Made by a program: the position numbers and the translations under genes. Positions 39,469 through 46,417 of a stretch of 64,000 nt of DNA are shown here, piece after piece. This DNA comes from CAMEON01 sp045128275 (GTDB taxonomy: Bacteria; Bacillota; Clostridia; Oscillospirales; CAG-272): the NCBI GenBank assembly GCA_045128275.1, contig JBGVRH010000022.1:1-64000 (forward strand). The letters are read 5' to 3'. Positions within the stretch are counted from its first letter, which is position 1. Every line of letters starts with the position of its first letter. Under the pieces are notes generated by a model. The model had not been told where the DNA came from and ran no database searches. It saw nothing but the letters and a program-made list of their open reading frames with translations.

Positions 39469-39477
39469 CAAGGAAGC
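39469..39477 (+). repeat. CAAGGAAGC direct repeat, copy in antisense RNA gene
   Basis: Second copy of the nonamer at 39260-39268; transcribed here from the minus strand. Confidence 0.65.
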
Positions 39478-39504
39478 AACCGTCAAGGCACCCCCTACGT
39501 CATT

Positions 39505-39533
39505 ATTATACCGCATTTGCGGTGCTTTGTCAA
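39505..39533 (-). promoter_or_regulatory. Promoter of the antisense RNA
   Basis: On the minus strand: TTGACA (39533-39528), 17 bp, TATAAT (39510-39505). It has a consensus -35 and -10 and no open frame behind it, so it probably drives an untranslated RNA. Confidence 0.85.
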
Positions 39534-39676
39534 GACTCTTTTGAAATTTTTCACCGCTTGCGGTGTTTTTTTGTTTTGGCCCGAAAGGCCGATGCGGTCG
39601 CCGTATCGGCTCGTGGGTCGGATCGCCTCGCCCTCCCCCACAAATATGAAGAAATATGAAGAATGCTCCGCAGTCC

Positions 39677-39705
39677 TTGCGCGGCGGCGGGTTTTGTGGT
39701 ACAAT
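39677..39705 (+). promoter_or_regulatory. Promoter of the YwaF-like gene
   Basis: TTGCGC (39677-39682), 17 bp, TACAAT (39700-39705), preceded by TGTGG. Confidence 0.65.
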
Positions 39706-40537
39706 GGATGTCGAAAAAAGCAAATTCCCAAAGGAGGCGATCCTTATCTCATTCCTGGAAACCCTCATCGAGGCCACCGCCTGGGGCATGGAGAAGCCCA
39801 AGGCCTACGGCCCCTTCCATTTGATCTTTACCTTCGTCGGTCTGGCCGTCTGTATCCTGCTGGCCTACCTGCTCCGCCACACGGGGAAGCGGGGGAACAA
39901 GGCGGTCCTGCTTTCGGTGGGCATCTTCCTCGCCGTCACCGAGATCTACAAGCAGCTGTTCTACTACTACTACATCGGGGATCACACCTACCAATGGTGG
40001 ATCTTCCCCTTCCAGCTCTGCTCGGTGCCCATGTACCTCTGCCTCATCGCGCCCTTTCTGAAGGAGGGGAAGGTGCAGTCGGCCATGTACCATTTCATGA
40101 CCACCTTCAACCTTTTGGGCGGTATCATGGCCTTCATCGAGCCGTCGGGGATCGTGCATGAGTACTGGACCCTGACCCTCCACGCCTTTCTGTGGCACAT
40201 GATGCTGATCTTCGTGGGCTTCTACCTCATCGCCTCGGGACGGGGGGCCAAGACTATGAGGGACTACCGCTCCTCGGTGGTGCTGTTTCTGGCACTGGCC
40301 GCCATGGCGTTCATCATCAATCTCATTTTCTGGGTGCCCTCGGATGGGGATATCAAGATGTTCTACGTAGGCCCCGCCATCTCGCCCTTGGCGGTGTTCG
40401 AGCAGATCGCCACCACCTGCGGGTGGTATGTCAACACCCCCATCTATCTGGCGGCGGTGTCTCTGGGGGCGTATCTGATCTTTTTGCCCGTGTATCTGTG
40501 GGAACGGAGGAAGGAGAAGGCCCTGCCAAAAGAATGA
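39704..40537 (+). CDS. YwaF-like (TIGR02206-type) integral membrane protein
   Basis: A membrane protein of up to 277 residues with about seven helices. The stretch WWIFPFQLCSVPMYLCLIAP, with its conserved pattern P-F-x-L-C, and the later WVPSDGD..CGWYVNTPIYL fit the YwaF/TIGR02206 family, of unknown function. The start is uncertain: the only upstream ATG after the promoter region (39704) overlaps the -10, while a perfect ribosome-binding site AAAGGAGG (39730-39737) is followed in frame by no ATG, GTG or TTG, only CTT (39743), ATC (39746) and CTG (39755). The next in-frame ATG (39788) lacks a ribosome-binding site. Confidence 0.75.
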   Translation: MDVEKSKFPKEAILISFLETLIEATAWGMEKPKAYGPFHLIFTFVGLAVCILLAYLLRHTGKRGNKAVLLSVGIFLAVTEIYKQLFYYYYIGDHTYQWWIFPFQLCSVPMYLCLIAPFLKEGKVQSAMYHFMTTFNLLGGIMAFIEPSGIVHEYWTLTLHAFLWHMMLIFVGFYLIASGRGAKTMRDYRSSVVLFLALAAMAFIINLIFWVPSDGDIKMFYVGPAISPLAVFEQIATTCGWYVNTPIYLAAVSLGAYLIFLPVYLWERRKEKALPKE

Positions 40538-40545
40538 AGTACAAG

Positions 40546-40576
40546 CAGAGTCGGGCCTCGCGCTCGGCTCTGTTTT
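40546..40576 (+). terminator. Terminator after the YwaF-like gene
   Basis: CAGAGTCG pairs with CGGCTCTG (one G-T), followed by TTTT. Confidence 0.6.
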
Positions 40577-40624
40577 GCTGTCGGGGCTCACGCAGACCGA
40601 GAATAATTCTCACAATATGCGTTA

Positions 40625-40653
40625 TTGCAATTTGGAAGGAAATGTGGTATCAT
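40625..40653 (+). promoter_or_regulatory. Promoter of the XRE regulator gene
   Basis: TTGCAA (40625-40630), 17 bp, TATCAT (40648-40653), preceded by TGTGG. Confidence 0.7.
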
Positions 40654-40704
40654 AGAGTCACCGGTAAAAAACCTCACCCGCGCGGGGAATGAAAGGAAGA
40701 AACT

Positions 40705-41946
40705 ATGAAACTGAACATCGGTGAAAACCTCCGCCGACTGCGACGTGCCGCCGACATGACCCAGGAGCAGCTGGCCGACAAGCTGGGGGTGGCTTACCAG
40801 TCGGTGAGCCGCTGGGAGAATGGGACTACCTATCCCGATATGGAATTTCTGCCTGTGCTGGCGGGGATCTTTGGGGTGACGGTGGATGAATTGATCGGGA
40901 TGGAGGAGAGTAAGAAGAAGGAGCAGATCAGTGAGCGGTTCCGTGAGTACAACAATCTTTGTTACAGTGATACGCCCGATCGGGATGCCATCGTTGCCTT
41001 GATACGAGAATTGAAACGGGACTGCATGACGGATTCTGCTCTTTCCGCGCATTTGTGGCAGCTTTTCGGATTCGCTCATTGGAACGCAGAGTCTTTGCTC
41101 AAGTGCCCCGATGTTCTCGCAGAACTGCGGCTTGCCGCCGAAGAAATACTGGAAGGGAACTACGAGCGATTGCTGAAGGATGCTGTGGTGGAGCATATGA
41201 GCTACATCGAAGACGACGAGCATATTGAGACGTTTTTGGACAAGTATGCCACCGAGCATGATCTGACCAAGGATACCCTTTTGTTCGCCCGCTATCGGGG
41301 ACGAGAGGAGTGGGACAAGGCTGATGCTTTGCGGCAAAAGCAATTGTTTTCTATGATTCAAAATCAATTTTTCAATAACGGTTTGTTTCGCATAGCGAAC
41401 CGTCCCAATGATGTACGCGAGTGCTTGCAGATCAACACCATGCTGATGAATTTTCTCCACAATCTCTGCGGCGTGACCCCCGATCCCACCCATCCCATCA
41501 CGGGAGACGGCTCCGTAGATCTGTTTTTGTCCGAGCGGTTGAATTTGGGCCTCCGCCGCGCCTGCTATCTGGCATCCACCGGAGATCCCGAGGGGGCTTT
41601 TGTGGTGTTGGAGGATACGGTGTCCATGTTGGAGAAGGCTATGAGCCTGTCCAATGGAACCATGTTGACCTGTACAAGCATCAGCTTGGAGGGGGAGTCC
41701 TTTGAGATTTGGCATGAATTAAAGGAGGAAGAGGGAGTATGCAGACCATTTTTGCGGTTGTATCGCCCTCGCTTTGGGGAAGTTGAGTATGTTGCAACCA
41801 TTGGCTTTGGTTTTCCCATCTTTGCCCTCACCTCCCCCACGGGCTGGGAATGGTTCGACCCCATCCGCAACGACCCCCGCTATGCCACCTATGTGGAGCG
41901 GGTCAAGGCGGTCTTCGCCCCCGTTGTGGAGGATAAGCCCGAATAA
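40705..41946 (+). CDS. XRE-family transcriptional regulator with large C-terminal domain
   Basis: A 413-residue protein. Residues 1-65 are a Cro/CI-type helix-turn-helix (NIGENLRRLRRAADMTQEQL, then GVAYQSVSRWENGTTYPDME), ending in VDELIGMEE. The long C-terminal part (75-413) is helical up to about 260 and resembles the TPR-like or sensor regions of such clostridial regulators; it then becomes mixed. Regulators of this build usually control nearby genes or respond to intracellular signals; no target can be named. ATG 40705 follows AAAGGAAG. Codon use is less GC-rich in 40960-41450. Confidence 0.85.
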   Translation: MKLNIGENLRRLRRAADMTQEQLADKLGVAYQSVSRWENGTTYPDMEFLPVLAGIFGVTVDELIGMEESKKKEQISERFREYNNLCYSDTPDRDAIVALIRELKRDCMTDSALSAHLWQLFGFAHWNAESLLKCPDVLAELRLAAEEILEGNYERLLKDAVVEHMSYIEDDEHIETFLDKYATEHDLTKDTLLFARYRGREEWDKADALRQKQLFSMIQNQFFNNGLFRIANRPNDVRECLQINTMLMNFLHNLCGVTPDPTHPITGDGSVDLFLSERLNLGLRRACYLASTGDPEGAFVVLEDTVSMLEKAMSLSNGTMLTCTSISLEGESFEIWHELKEEEGVCRPFLRLYRPRFGEVEYVATIGFGFPIFALTSPTGWEWFDPIRNDPRYATYVERVKAVFAPVVEDKPE

Positions 41947-41951
41947 AAAAG

Positions 41952-41999
41952 GACGGAGAGCCTTTACCGAGATCACTCGGCGGCTCTCCGTCGCTTTTT
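41952..41999. terminator. Bidirectional terminator between XRE and CDF genes
   Basis: GACGGAGAGCC (41952-41962) pairs with GGCTCTCCGTC (41982-41992) around an inner CCGAG/CTCGG hairpin; A's and T's flank it on both sides. The end overlaps the CDF stop codon. Confidence 0.85.
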
Positions 42000-42921
42000 A
42001 ATGATGGTGGTGATGATGCCCTCCGCAGGGCTCGCCGATGGATTCCACGCGGCACTCCACTTCCCCGCAGACCTCGTCGGGCGTTTCGGTCTCAATGGTG
42101 GCGTGGGTGATGCCATGCTCGGCCAGCTCGGCGCGGATGGCGGCCTTGGCGGCGGCGGGGTCGCCGTCTATGACGGCGTGGAGGGTGGCGTAGTGGCGGG
42201 TACCGTCCAGGGAGCGGATGTGGACGTGGTGGATGCTCACCACCCCCGCCAGCTCGGTCAGATGGTGGGAAAGCTCCTCCACGGTCACCCCATCGGGGGT
42301 CTTTTCCAGGAACAGATCCAGTATTTCCTTCAGATTTTTCAGCGCGTGGACGAGGATAAAGACCGCCACGCCGACGGACATGAGGGGATCGAGGAACACC
42401 CAATCCGTGAAGCGCATGACCAGAGCCCCGATCAGCACCACGATCCAGCCCAGCACGTCCTCCAGCATGTGGAGGTTCACCGCCCGCTGGTTGAGGGAGT
42501 CCCCGTGGCGGGTGAAGAGGGCGGCGGCGAGGTTGACCGCCACACCCACCACGGCGAAGATCAGCATACCGTTGTAGTGGATGGGGGTGGGGTTCAGCAG
42601 TCGCAGGATGGCGTTGTAGATCACGAGGCAGGAGCCTGCCAGCAAGATCACGGTGGTGATGAGGCCGCCCAGCACCGAGTAGCGGGCGTAGCCGTAGGTG
42701 TGGGTGACGTCGGGTTGCTTGCGGCTCTTGCGCTCCAAAAAGAAGGACAGACCGATCCCCGCCGCGTCACCGAGGTCGTGGATCGCGTCGGAGAGGATGG
42801 CCACGCTGCCCGTGAGGATGCCGCCGATCAGCTCGAAGACCGAAAAGAAGAGGTTGAGGAGAAAGGCGGTCAGGATGCGGGCGGCGGAGGTGGGGGAGTG
42901 GGGGTGATGGTGGTGGGACAT
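41998..42921 (-). CDS. Cation diffusion facilitator (zinc/divalent metal efflux)
   Basis: A 307-residue CDF transporter with six helices that exports Zn2+ or related ions in exchange for protons. The metal sites are visible as SDAIHDLGDA (H-x3-D in helix 2) and HMLEDVLGW (helix 5, H-x3-D). The C-terminal cytoplasmic ferredoxin-like domain has GVVSIHHVHIRSLDG. Both ends are histidine-rich (MSHHHHPHS and GGHHHHHH), probably metal-sensing or buffering. Start 42921 follows AAAGGAG. It diverges from a TetR-type regulator, which may control it. A GATACAAGATA repeat ladder lies in the intergenic region. Confidence 0.92.
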   Translation of the reverse strand: MSHHHHPHSPTSAARILTAFLLNLFFSVFELIGGILTGSVAILSDAIHDLGDAAGIGLSFFLERKSRKQPDVTHTYGYARYSVLGGLITTVILLAGSCLVIYNAILRLLNPTPIHYNGMLIFAVVGVAVNLAAALFTRHGDSLNQRAVNLHMLEDVLGWIVVLIGALVMRFTDWVFLDPLMSVGVAVFILVHALKNLKEILDLFLEKTPDGVTVEELSHHLTELAGVVSIHHVHIRSLDGTRHYATLHAVIDGDPAAAKAAIRAELAEHGITHATIETETPDEVCGEVECRVESIGEPCGGHHHHHH

Positions 42922-42937
42922 GGCGGGGCTCCTTTGA

Positions 42938-42971
42938 AGATACAAGATACAAGATACGAGATACAAGATAT
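42938..42971. repeat. Solo GATACAAGATA ladder
   Basis: Four tandem copies of GATACAAG-like units, the same unit as in the arms of the element at 24005-24142, here without an inverted partner or terminal repeats. It lies between the CDF and TetR genes. Confidence 0.6.
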
Positions 42972-43012
42972 GAGAGGGGAAGCTAATCCGATCGGCTGGG
43001 GGATTTTGGCCC

Positions 43013-43041
43013 TTGACAGGTGTTTTTAAATGTGGTACAAT
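43013..43041 (+). promoter_or_regulatory. Promoter of the TetR-type gene
   Basis: TTGACA (43013-43018), 17 bp, TACAAT (43036-43041), preceded by TGTGG. A leader of about 115 nt follows, with an ACACCC / GGGTGT inverted repeat (43079-43084 and 43117-43122). Confidence 0.8.
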
Positions 43042-43164
43042 ATATCCGATACCAAACATATTGTTCTGTATCATTCTACACCCTCGCGGGGGAAAATGCA
43101 ACAACCAAACCTTGCGGGGTGTCCGTTACCGAACAAAATTCCCAAACTGTATGGAGACAAAGCC

Positions 43165-43704
43165 ATGGACAGACGTCAGCAAAAGACCCGACGCGCCATT
43201 TTCGCGGCCTTTCAGACCCTTCTGGAGACCAATCGCTATGACCGCATCACGGTGCAGGACATCATTGACGAGGCCGACGTGGGACGGAGCACCTTTTATG
43301 CCCATTTCGAGACCAAGGAGGCTCTGCTGGAGGCTTTTTGCGGGGACGTTTTCTTCCATCTGTTCGGGGAGAACGCCTGTCACTTCACGGGAGACGGGGA
43401 GGGGCTTGCGGGCAAGCTCACCCACATCCTGTGGCATATCCGCGAGGAGCAGAGACACCTGTCGGCCATCCTGCGATCCGACGGGCGGGAGGTCTTCTTC
43501 GGTTACTTCAAGGAGCATCTGACCGCCCTGTTCGAGGCCGAGTGGGGAGACTCCGCCGACCTGCCTCGGGAGTACCGCCTCCGTATGCTGGCGGCGGGGT
43601 TCGTGGAGACCCTTGTATGGTGGGCAGAGGAGAAGTACCAAGCCGAGCCCGAGGCCGTGGCGGGGGATTTTCTGCGGCTCTACGGCGGGGCATGCGCGAC
43701 ATAA
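43165..43704 (+). CDS. TetR/AcrR-family transcriptional regulator
   Basis: A 179-residue regulator. The N-terminal DNA-binding domain (about 8-55) reads RRAIFAAFQTLLETNRYDRI, then VQDIIDEADVGRSTFYAHFE, the typical TetR helix-turn-helix. The C-terminal ligand domain is helical and resembles the TetR C-terminal type found in Clostridia (FKEHLTALFEAEWGD, AGFVETLVWWAEEKY). ATG 43165 follows GGAGA; the frame is open upstream to 43030, but that part lies in the promoter. It is divergent from the CDF transporter. Confidence 0.88.
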   Translation: MDRRQQKTRRAIFAAFQTLLETNRYDRITVQDIIDEADVGRSTFYAHFETKEALLEAFCGDVFFHLFGENACHFTGDGEGLAGKLTHILWHIREEQRHLSAILRSDGREVFFGYFKEHLTALFEAEWGDSADLPREYRLRMLAAGFVETLVWWAEEKYQAEPEAVAGDFLRLYGGACAT

Positions 43705-43713
43705 CACAAAAGA

Positions 43714-43746
43714 CAGCGGATAGCCGTTACGGTCATCCGCTGTTTT
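43714..43746. terminator. Bidirectional terminator between TetR and DUF3592-like genes
   Basis: CAGCGGAT (43714-43721) pairs with ATCCGCTG (43735-43742), followed by TTTT. Confidence 0.8.
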
Positions 43747-43748
43747 CA

Positions 43749-44219
43749 TTATCCGATTGTTTTGATCAGAAACTCGATGATCCCCACGGAGAGAGACACT
43801 CCGAAAAACAGTAGGATCATCCCCCACAACCCGTACATAATATCCCCGAAGCCGCCGATGATCTCGTCAATGTAGGCGAAGCGGGGAAAGCGCTTGATAT
43901 AGACCACGGGCACGAATTTCGGGGTCTGCCGCTTGGTGCCGTAGTGTTCGCCGCGGAGGGAATACTCCACGCCGTTTACGGTGTAGACGTAGCGGGCCTT
44001 GGTGTAGTGCTTGAAGAACATTCTGCGCCGGATGCCTACGGTGACGTTCTGCTTATAGTCGGTCTCCCGCAGAATCCCCGAAGTCTTGGCGGTGTTTTTG
44101 GGGCGGCGGGAGAAGGTGAACTGCACCCAGAAGAGCAGTCCCGCGAGGGCGAGGCAGGTAGGCGCGGCGATAAAGAGCAGGACACGCATGACTGTGACAA
44201 AGAGGCTGGGGGATGGCAT
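43749..44219 (-). CDS. DUF3592-like two-helix membrane protein
   Basis: A 156-residue protein with a hydrophobic N-terminal helix (about 9-32) and a C-terminal one (about 125-150). The outside or cytosolic middle part (ARYVYTVNGVEYSLRGEHYG) has the aromatic/glycine pattern YxYxVNGxxY of the DUF3592 family, whose function is unknown. Start 44219 follows AAAGGAG. It has a consensus promoter, back to back with that of the threonine aldolase gene. Confidence 0.7.
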   Translation of the reverse strand: MPSPSLFVTVMRVLLFIAAPTCLALAGLLFWVQFTFSRRPKNTAKTSGILRETDYKQNVTVGIRRRMFFKHYTKARYVYTVNGVEYSLRGEHYGTKRQTPKFVPVVYIKRFPRFAYIDEIIGGFGDIMYGLWGMILLFFGVSLSVGIIEFLIKTIG

Positions 44220-44249
44220 GGCGGGACTCCTTTCGGTGACGTTGGGATC

Positions 44250-44278
44250 ATTATAGCAGAAAAGAGGAGGTTTGTCAA
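44250..44278 (-). promoter_or_regulatory. Promoter of the DUF3592-like gene
   Basis: On the minus strand: TTGACA (44278-44273), 17 bp, TATAAT (44255-44250), preceded by TCTGC. Confidence 0.85.
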
Positions 44279-44296
44279 GTTTCTTGCCGAAATCCC

Positions 44297-44325
44297 TTGT
44301 CAGAACCGTTTTTTTGTGGTATAAT
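44297..44325 (+). promoter_or_regulatory. Promoter of the threonine aldolase gene
   Basis: TTGTCA (44297-44302), 17 bp, TATAAT (44320-44325), preceded by TGTGG. Confidence 0.85.
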
Positions 44326-44367
44326 AATATGGATTGTGATCAACTCACCGAAAAGAGAGGTACATAT

Positions 44368-45393
44368 ATGCTTTCCTTTGCCAGCGACTACGTGGAGGGC
44401 GCTCATCCCGCCATCCTGCAACGCTTTATTGAGACCAACCTCGTCAAGCAAGCGGGCTACGGCTCCGACGAGTACACCGCCTCCGCCCGCGAGAAGATCA
44501 AGGCCGCCTGCGGATGCCCCGAGGCCGACGTGTGGTTTTTGACGGGCGGTACTCAGACCAACCAGATCGTCATCGACACCCTGCTCGCAAGCTACGAGGG
44601 CGTGGTGGCCGCCGTGACGGGGCACGTTGCCGCTCATGAGGCAGGAGCCATTGAGTTTACGGGGCACAAGGTGCTGACCATTCCCCAGTACGCGGGGAAG
44701 ATGAAGGTCGCCGATCTCAAGGCTTATCTGGTGACCTACCACGAGGACGAGTCCGCCGAGCATATCGTCCGCCCAGGTGCGGTGTACATCTCCCACCCTA
44801 CCGAGTACGGCACCCTGTACACCAAGGACGAGCTGACCGCCATCCGCGAAGTCTGCGACGAGTATGAGATCCCCCTGTTTTTGGACGGTGCGCGGTTGGG
44901 CTACGGTCTCGCCGCCCCCGATACTGACTTGACCCTCCACGACCTGTGTGAGCTGTGCGACGTGTTCTACATCGGCGGTACCAAGGTGGGCGCGCTCTGC
45001 GGGGAGGCGGTGGTCTTTGCCCGCCGCAAGGCTCCCAAGCACTTCCTGTCCATCATCAAGCAGCACGGCGCTTTGGTGGCCAAGGGACGGCTCCTGGGTA
45101 TCCAGTTCGATACCCTGTTCACGGATGACCTGTACATGACCCTCGGCCGTCATGCCATCCGCATGGCCGAGCTGATGCGCTCCATCTTCCGCGAGAAGGG
45201 CTACGAGTTCTTCATGGAGACCACCACCAACCAGATCTTCATCACCCTGACGGACGAGCGCAAGGCCGAGCTGGAAAAGGAGTGCGTGCTGAGCTTCTGG
45301 GAGAAGCCCGACGCCACCCATACTGTGGTGCGCTTCGCCACCAGCTGGGCGACCACCGAGGCGGATATCCGGGCTCTGGAGGCGATTCTGTAA
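44368..45393 (+). CDS. Low-specificity L-threonine aldolase family protein
   Basis: A 341-residue PLP enzyme of the aromatic amino acid beta-eliminating lyase / threonine aldolase family, which splits L-threonine (or allo-threonine) into glycine and acetaldehyde. PLP lysine K206 (YIGGTKVGALCGEAVV), the ring-stacking and carboxylate-binding blocks LTGGTQTNQ, and D173 in FLDGARLGYG are all present. Cytoplasmic. ATG 44368 follows AGAGAGG. It is a single gene; palindromes with GGTTACA halves follow it at 45404. Confidence 0.9.
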   Translation: MLSFASDYVEGAHPAILQRFIETNLVKQAGYGSDEYTASAREKIKAACGCPEADVWFLTGGTQTNQIVIDTLLASYEGVVAAVTGHVAAHEAGAIEFTGHKVLTIPQYAGKMKVADLKAYLVTYHEDESAEHIVRPGAVYISHPTEYGTLYTKDELTAIREVCDEYEIPLFLDGARLGYGLAAPDTDLTLHDLCELCDVFYIGGTKVGALCGEAVVFARRKAPKHFLSIIKQHGALVAKGRLLGIQFDTLFTDDLYMTLGRHAIRMAELMRSIFREKGYEFFMETTTNQIFITLTDERKAELEKECVLSFWEKPDATHTVVRFATSWATTEADIRALEAIL

Positions 45394-45604
45394 GGATTTC
45401 CGAGGGGTTACACCCATGTAACCCCCGTGAAACCACTATTTCGCGCCGATTCCGTTCCAAGGAGCGAAATGATCTCAAACCCCGTTACTACCGTGTAACC
45501 CCCTCCGTTTATGGGAAAATTTCTCCGTAACCGACCCCAAAACCGTTGCGGTCATCCCGCGAAAACCTCATGAGAAAGGCGCGCTTTTGCGCGAACCGTG
45601 ATCT
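45394..45604. other. Intergenic region with GGTTACA palindromes
   Basis: GGGGTTACA-CCCA-TGTAACCCC (45404-45425) is a perfect 9-bp hairpin without a T tract, and a looser GTTACTACCGTGTAAC copy lies at about 45482-45497. No terminator for the aldolase gene and no clear promoter for the next gene can be seen. No gene found. Confidence 0.4.
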
Positions 45605-46405
45605 ATGACCATCCAAACCAAGGGGCGCATACATTTGGTCTACGGCATCCTGCTGTCGGTGCTGATTTTGACCGTGGGTGTGTGCTTTGCCCTGTCCTGT
45701 GTTTCCATCTACCAAAGCGGGGATTCTCCCTTCACAAGGGAGAGCATTATCGCTCATTTTGACCGTATCGCCCTCCCCACCTACATCTGTATCGCGGGGG
45801 TGATCTGCGGTGCCGTCCTGGGATTGGTACTGCCTGTGGACGGCGGAAGGGTCAAGTCCCGCCGTGATCCCGAGGATGCCTTGAACAAGCTTGCCGCGCG
45901 GCTGGATCTCGCCTCCTGCGACGAGGCCACCGCCGCCGCTCTGCGGAGTGAGCGCAAGTGGAGACGGCGTGTGACGGTGATCCTCACGGTACTGGCGGGT
46001 GTGACCCTGCTCCCCGCGCTGTTGTGGTGTGTCAACCCCGCCCACTTTTCGGTGGAGGATCTGAACGCCGATATCAAGACCGCCGCCCTGTTCATCCTGC
46101 CCTGCGCCGCGGTGTCCCTGGGGCTTCTGACGGGAGAGCGTCTGCTCCGTCACGCTTCGGTGGCACGGGAGACCGCAACGGTCAAGGCCGCACTCGCGGC
46201 AGGGAAGGGAAATGCCAAGCCTGCCGAAAAAGTCAATGCCGACAAGAAGAAACTGACGGAAAATCCTCGCATTGTATGGGGGATCCGCGGCTTGATCCTC
46301 GCGGTGGGAGTCCTGTTCATCGTACTGGGCATCTTCAACGGCGGCATGGCGGACGTGCTGGGCAAGGCCATCCGCATCTGCACCGAGTGCATCGGATTGG
46401 GTTAA
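45605..46405 (+). CDS. Membrane protein with a CD1871A-like CXXC C-terminus
   Basis: A 266-residue protein with about five helices (first pairs at 11-30 and 58-78, then 122-143, 157-175 and 226-244). The last 45 residues (GIRGLILAVGVLFIVLGIFN, then RICTECIGLG) match the small CD1871A-type CXXC membrane proteins of Clostridia, with C259 and C262. In other genomes, as I recall, that family stands alone as a protein of about 50 residues; here it is fused to an N-terminal membrane part. It lies 12 nt before a polyferredoxin-thioredoxin fusion, so the CXXC is probably a redox-active pair in the same pathway. ATG 45605 lacks a strong ribosome-binding site. Confidence 0.75.
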   Translation: MTIQTKGRIHLVYGILLSVLILTVGVCFALSCVSIYQSGDSPFTRESIIAHFDRIALPTYICIAGVICGAVLGLVLPVDGGRVKSRRDPEDALNKLAARLDLASCDEATAAALRSERKWRRRVTVILTVLAGVTLLPALLWCVNPAHFSVEDLNADIKTAALFILPCAAVSLGLLTGERLLRHASVARETATVKAALAAGKGNAKPAEKVNADKKKLTENPRIVWGIRGLILAVGVLFIVLGIFNGGMADVLGKAIRICTECIGLG

Positions 46406-46417
46406 GGAGGTGCTACC

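Larger units (their letters stand above)
39414..39498 (-). ncRNA. Antisense RNA (antitoxin) of the type I system
   Basis: A strong minus-strand promoter (39533-39505) faces the toxin gene. The RNA would start near 39498, include the complement of CAAGGAAGC (39469-39477), and end at the bidirectional terminator, about 85 nt in all. It is complementary to the toxin mRNA 3' end across the terminator and, through the repeated nonamer, to the toxin leader. This is the arrangement of the par/fst locus of Enterococcus plasmids. Confidence 0.7.
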
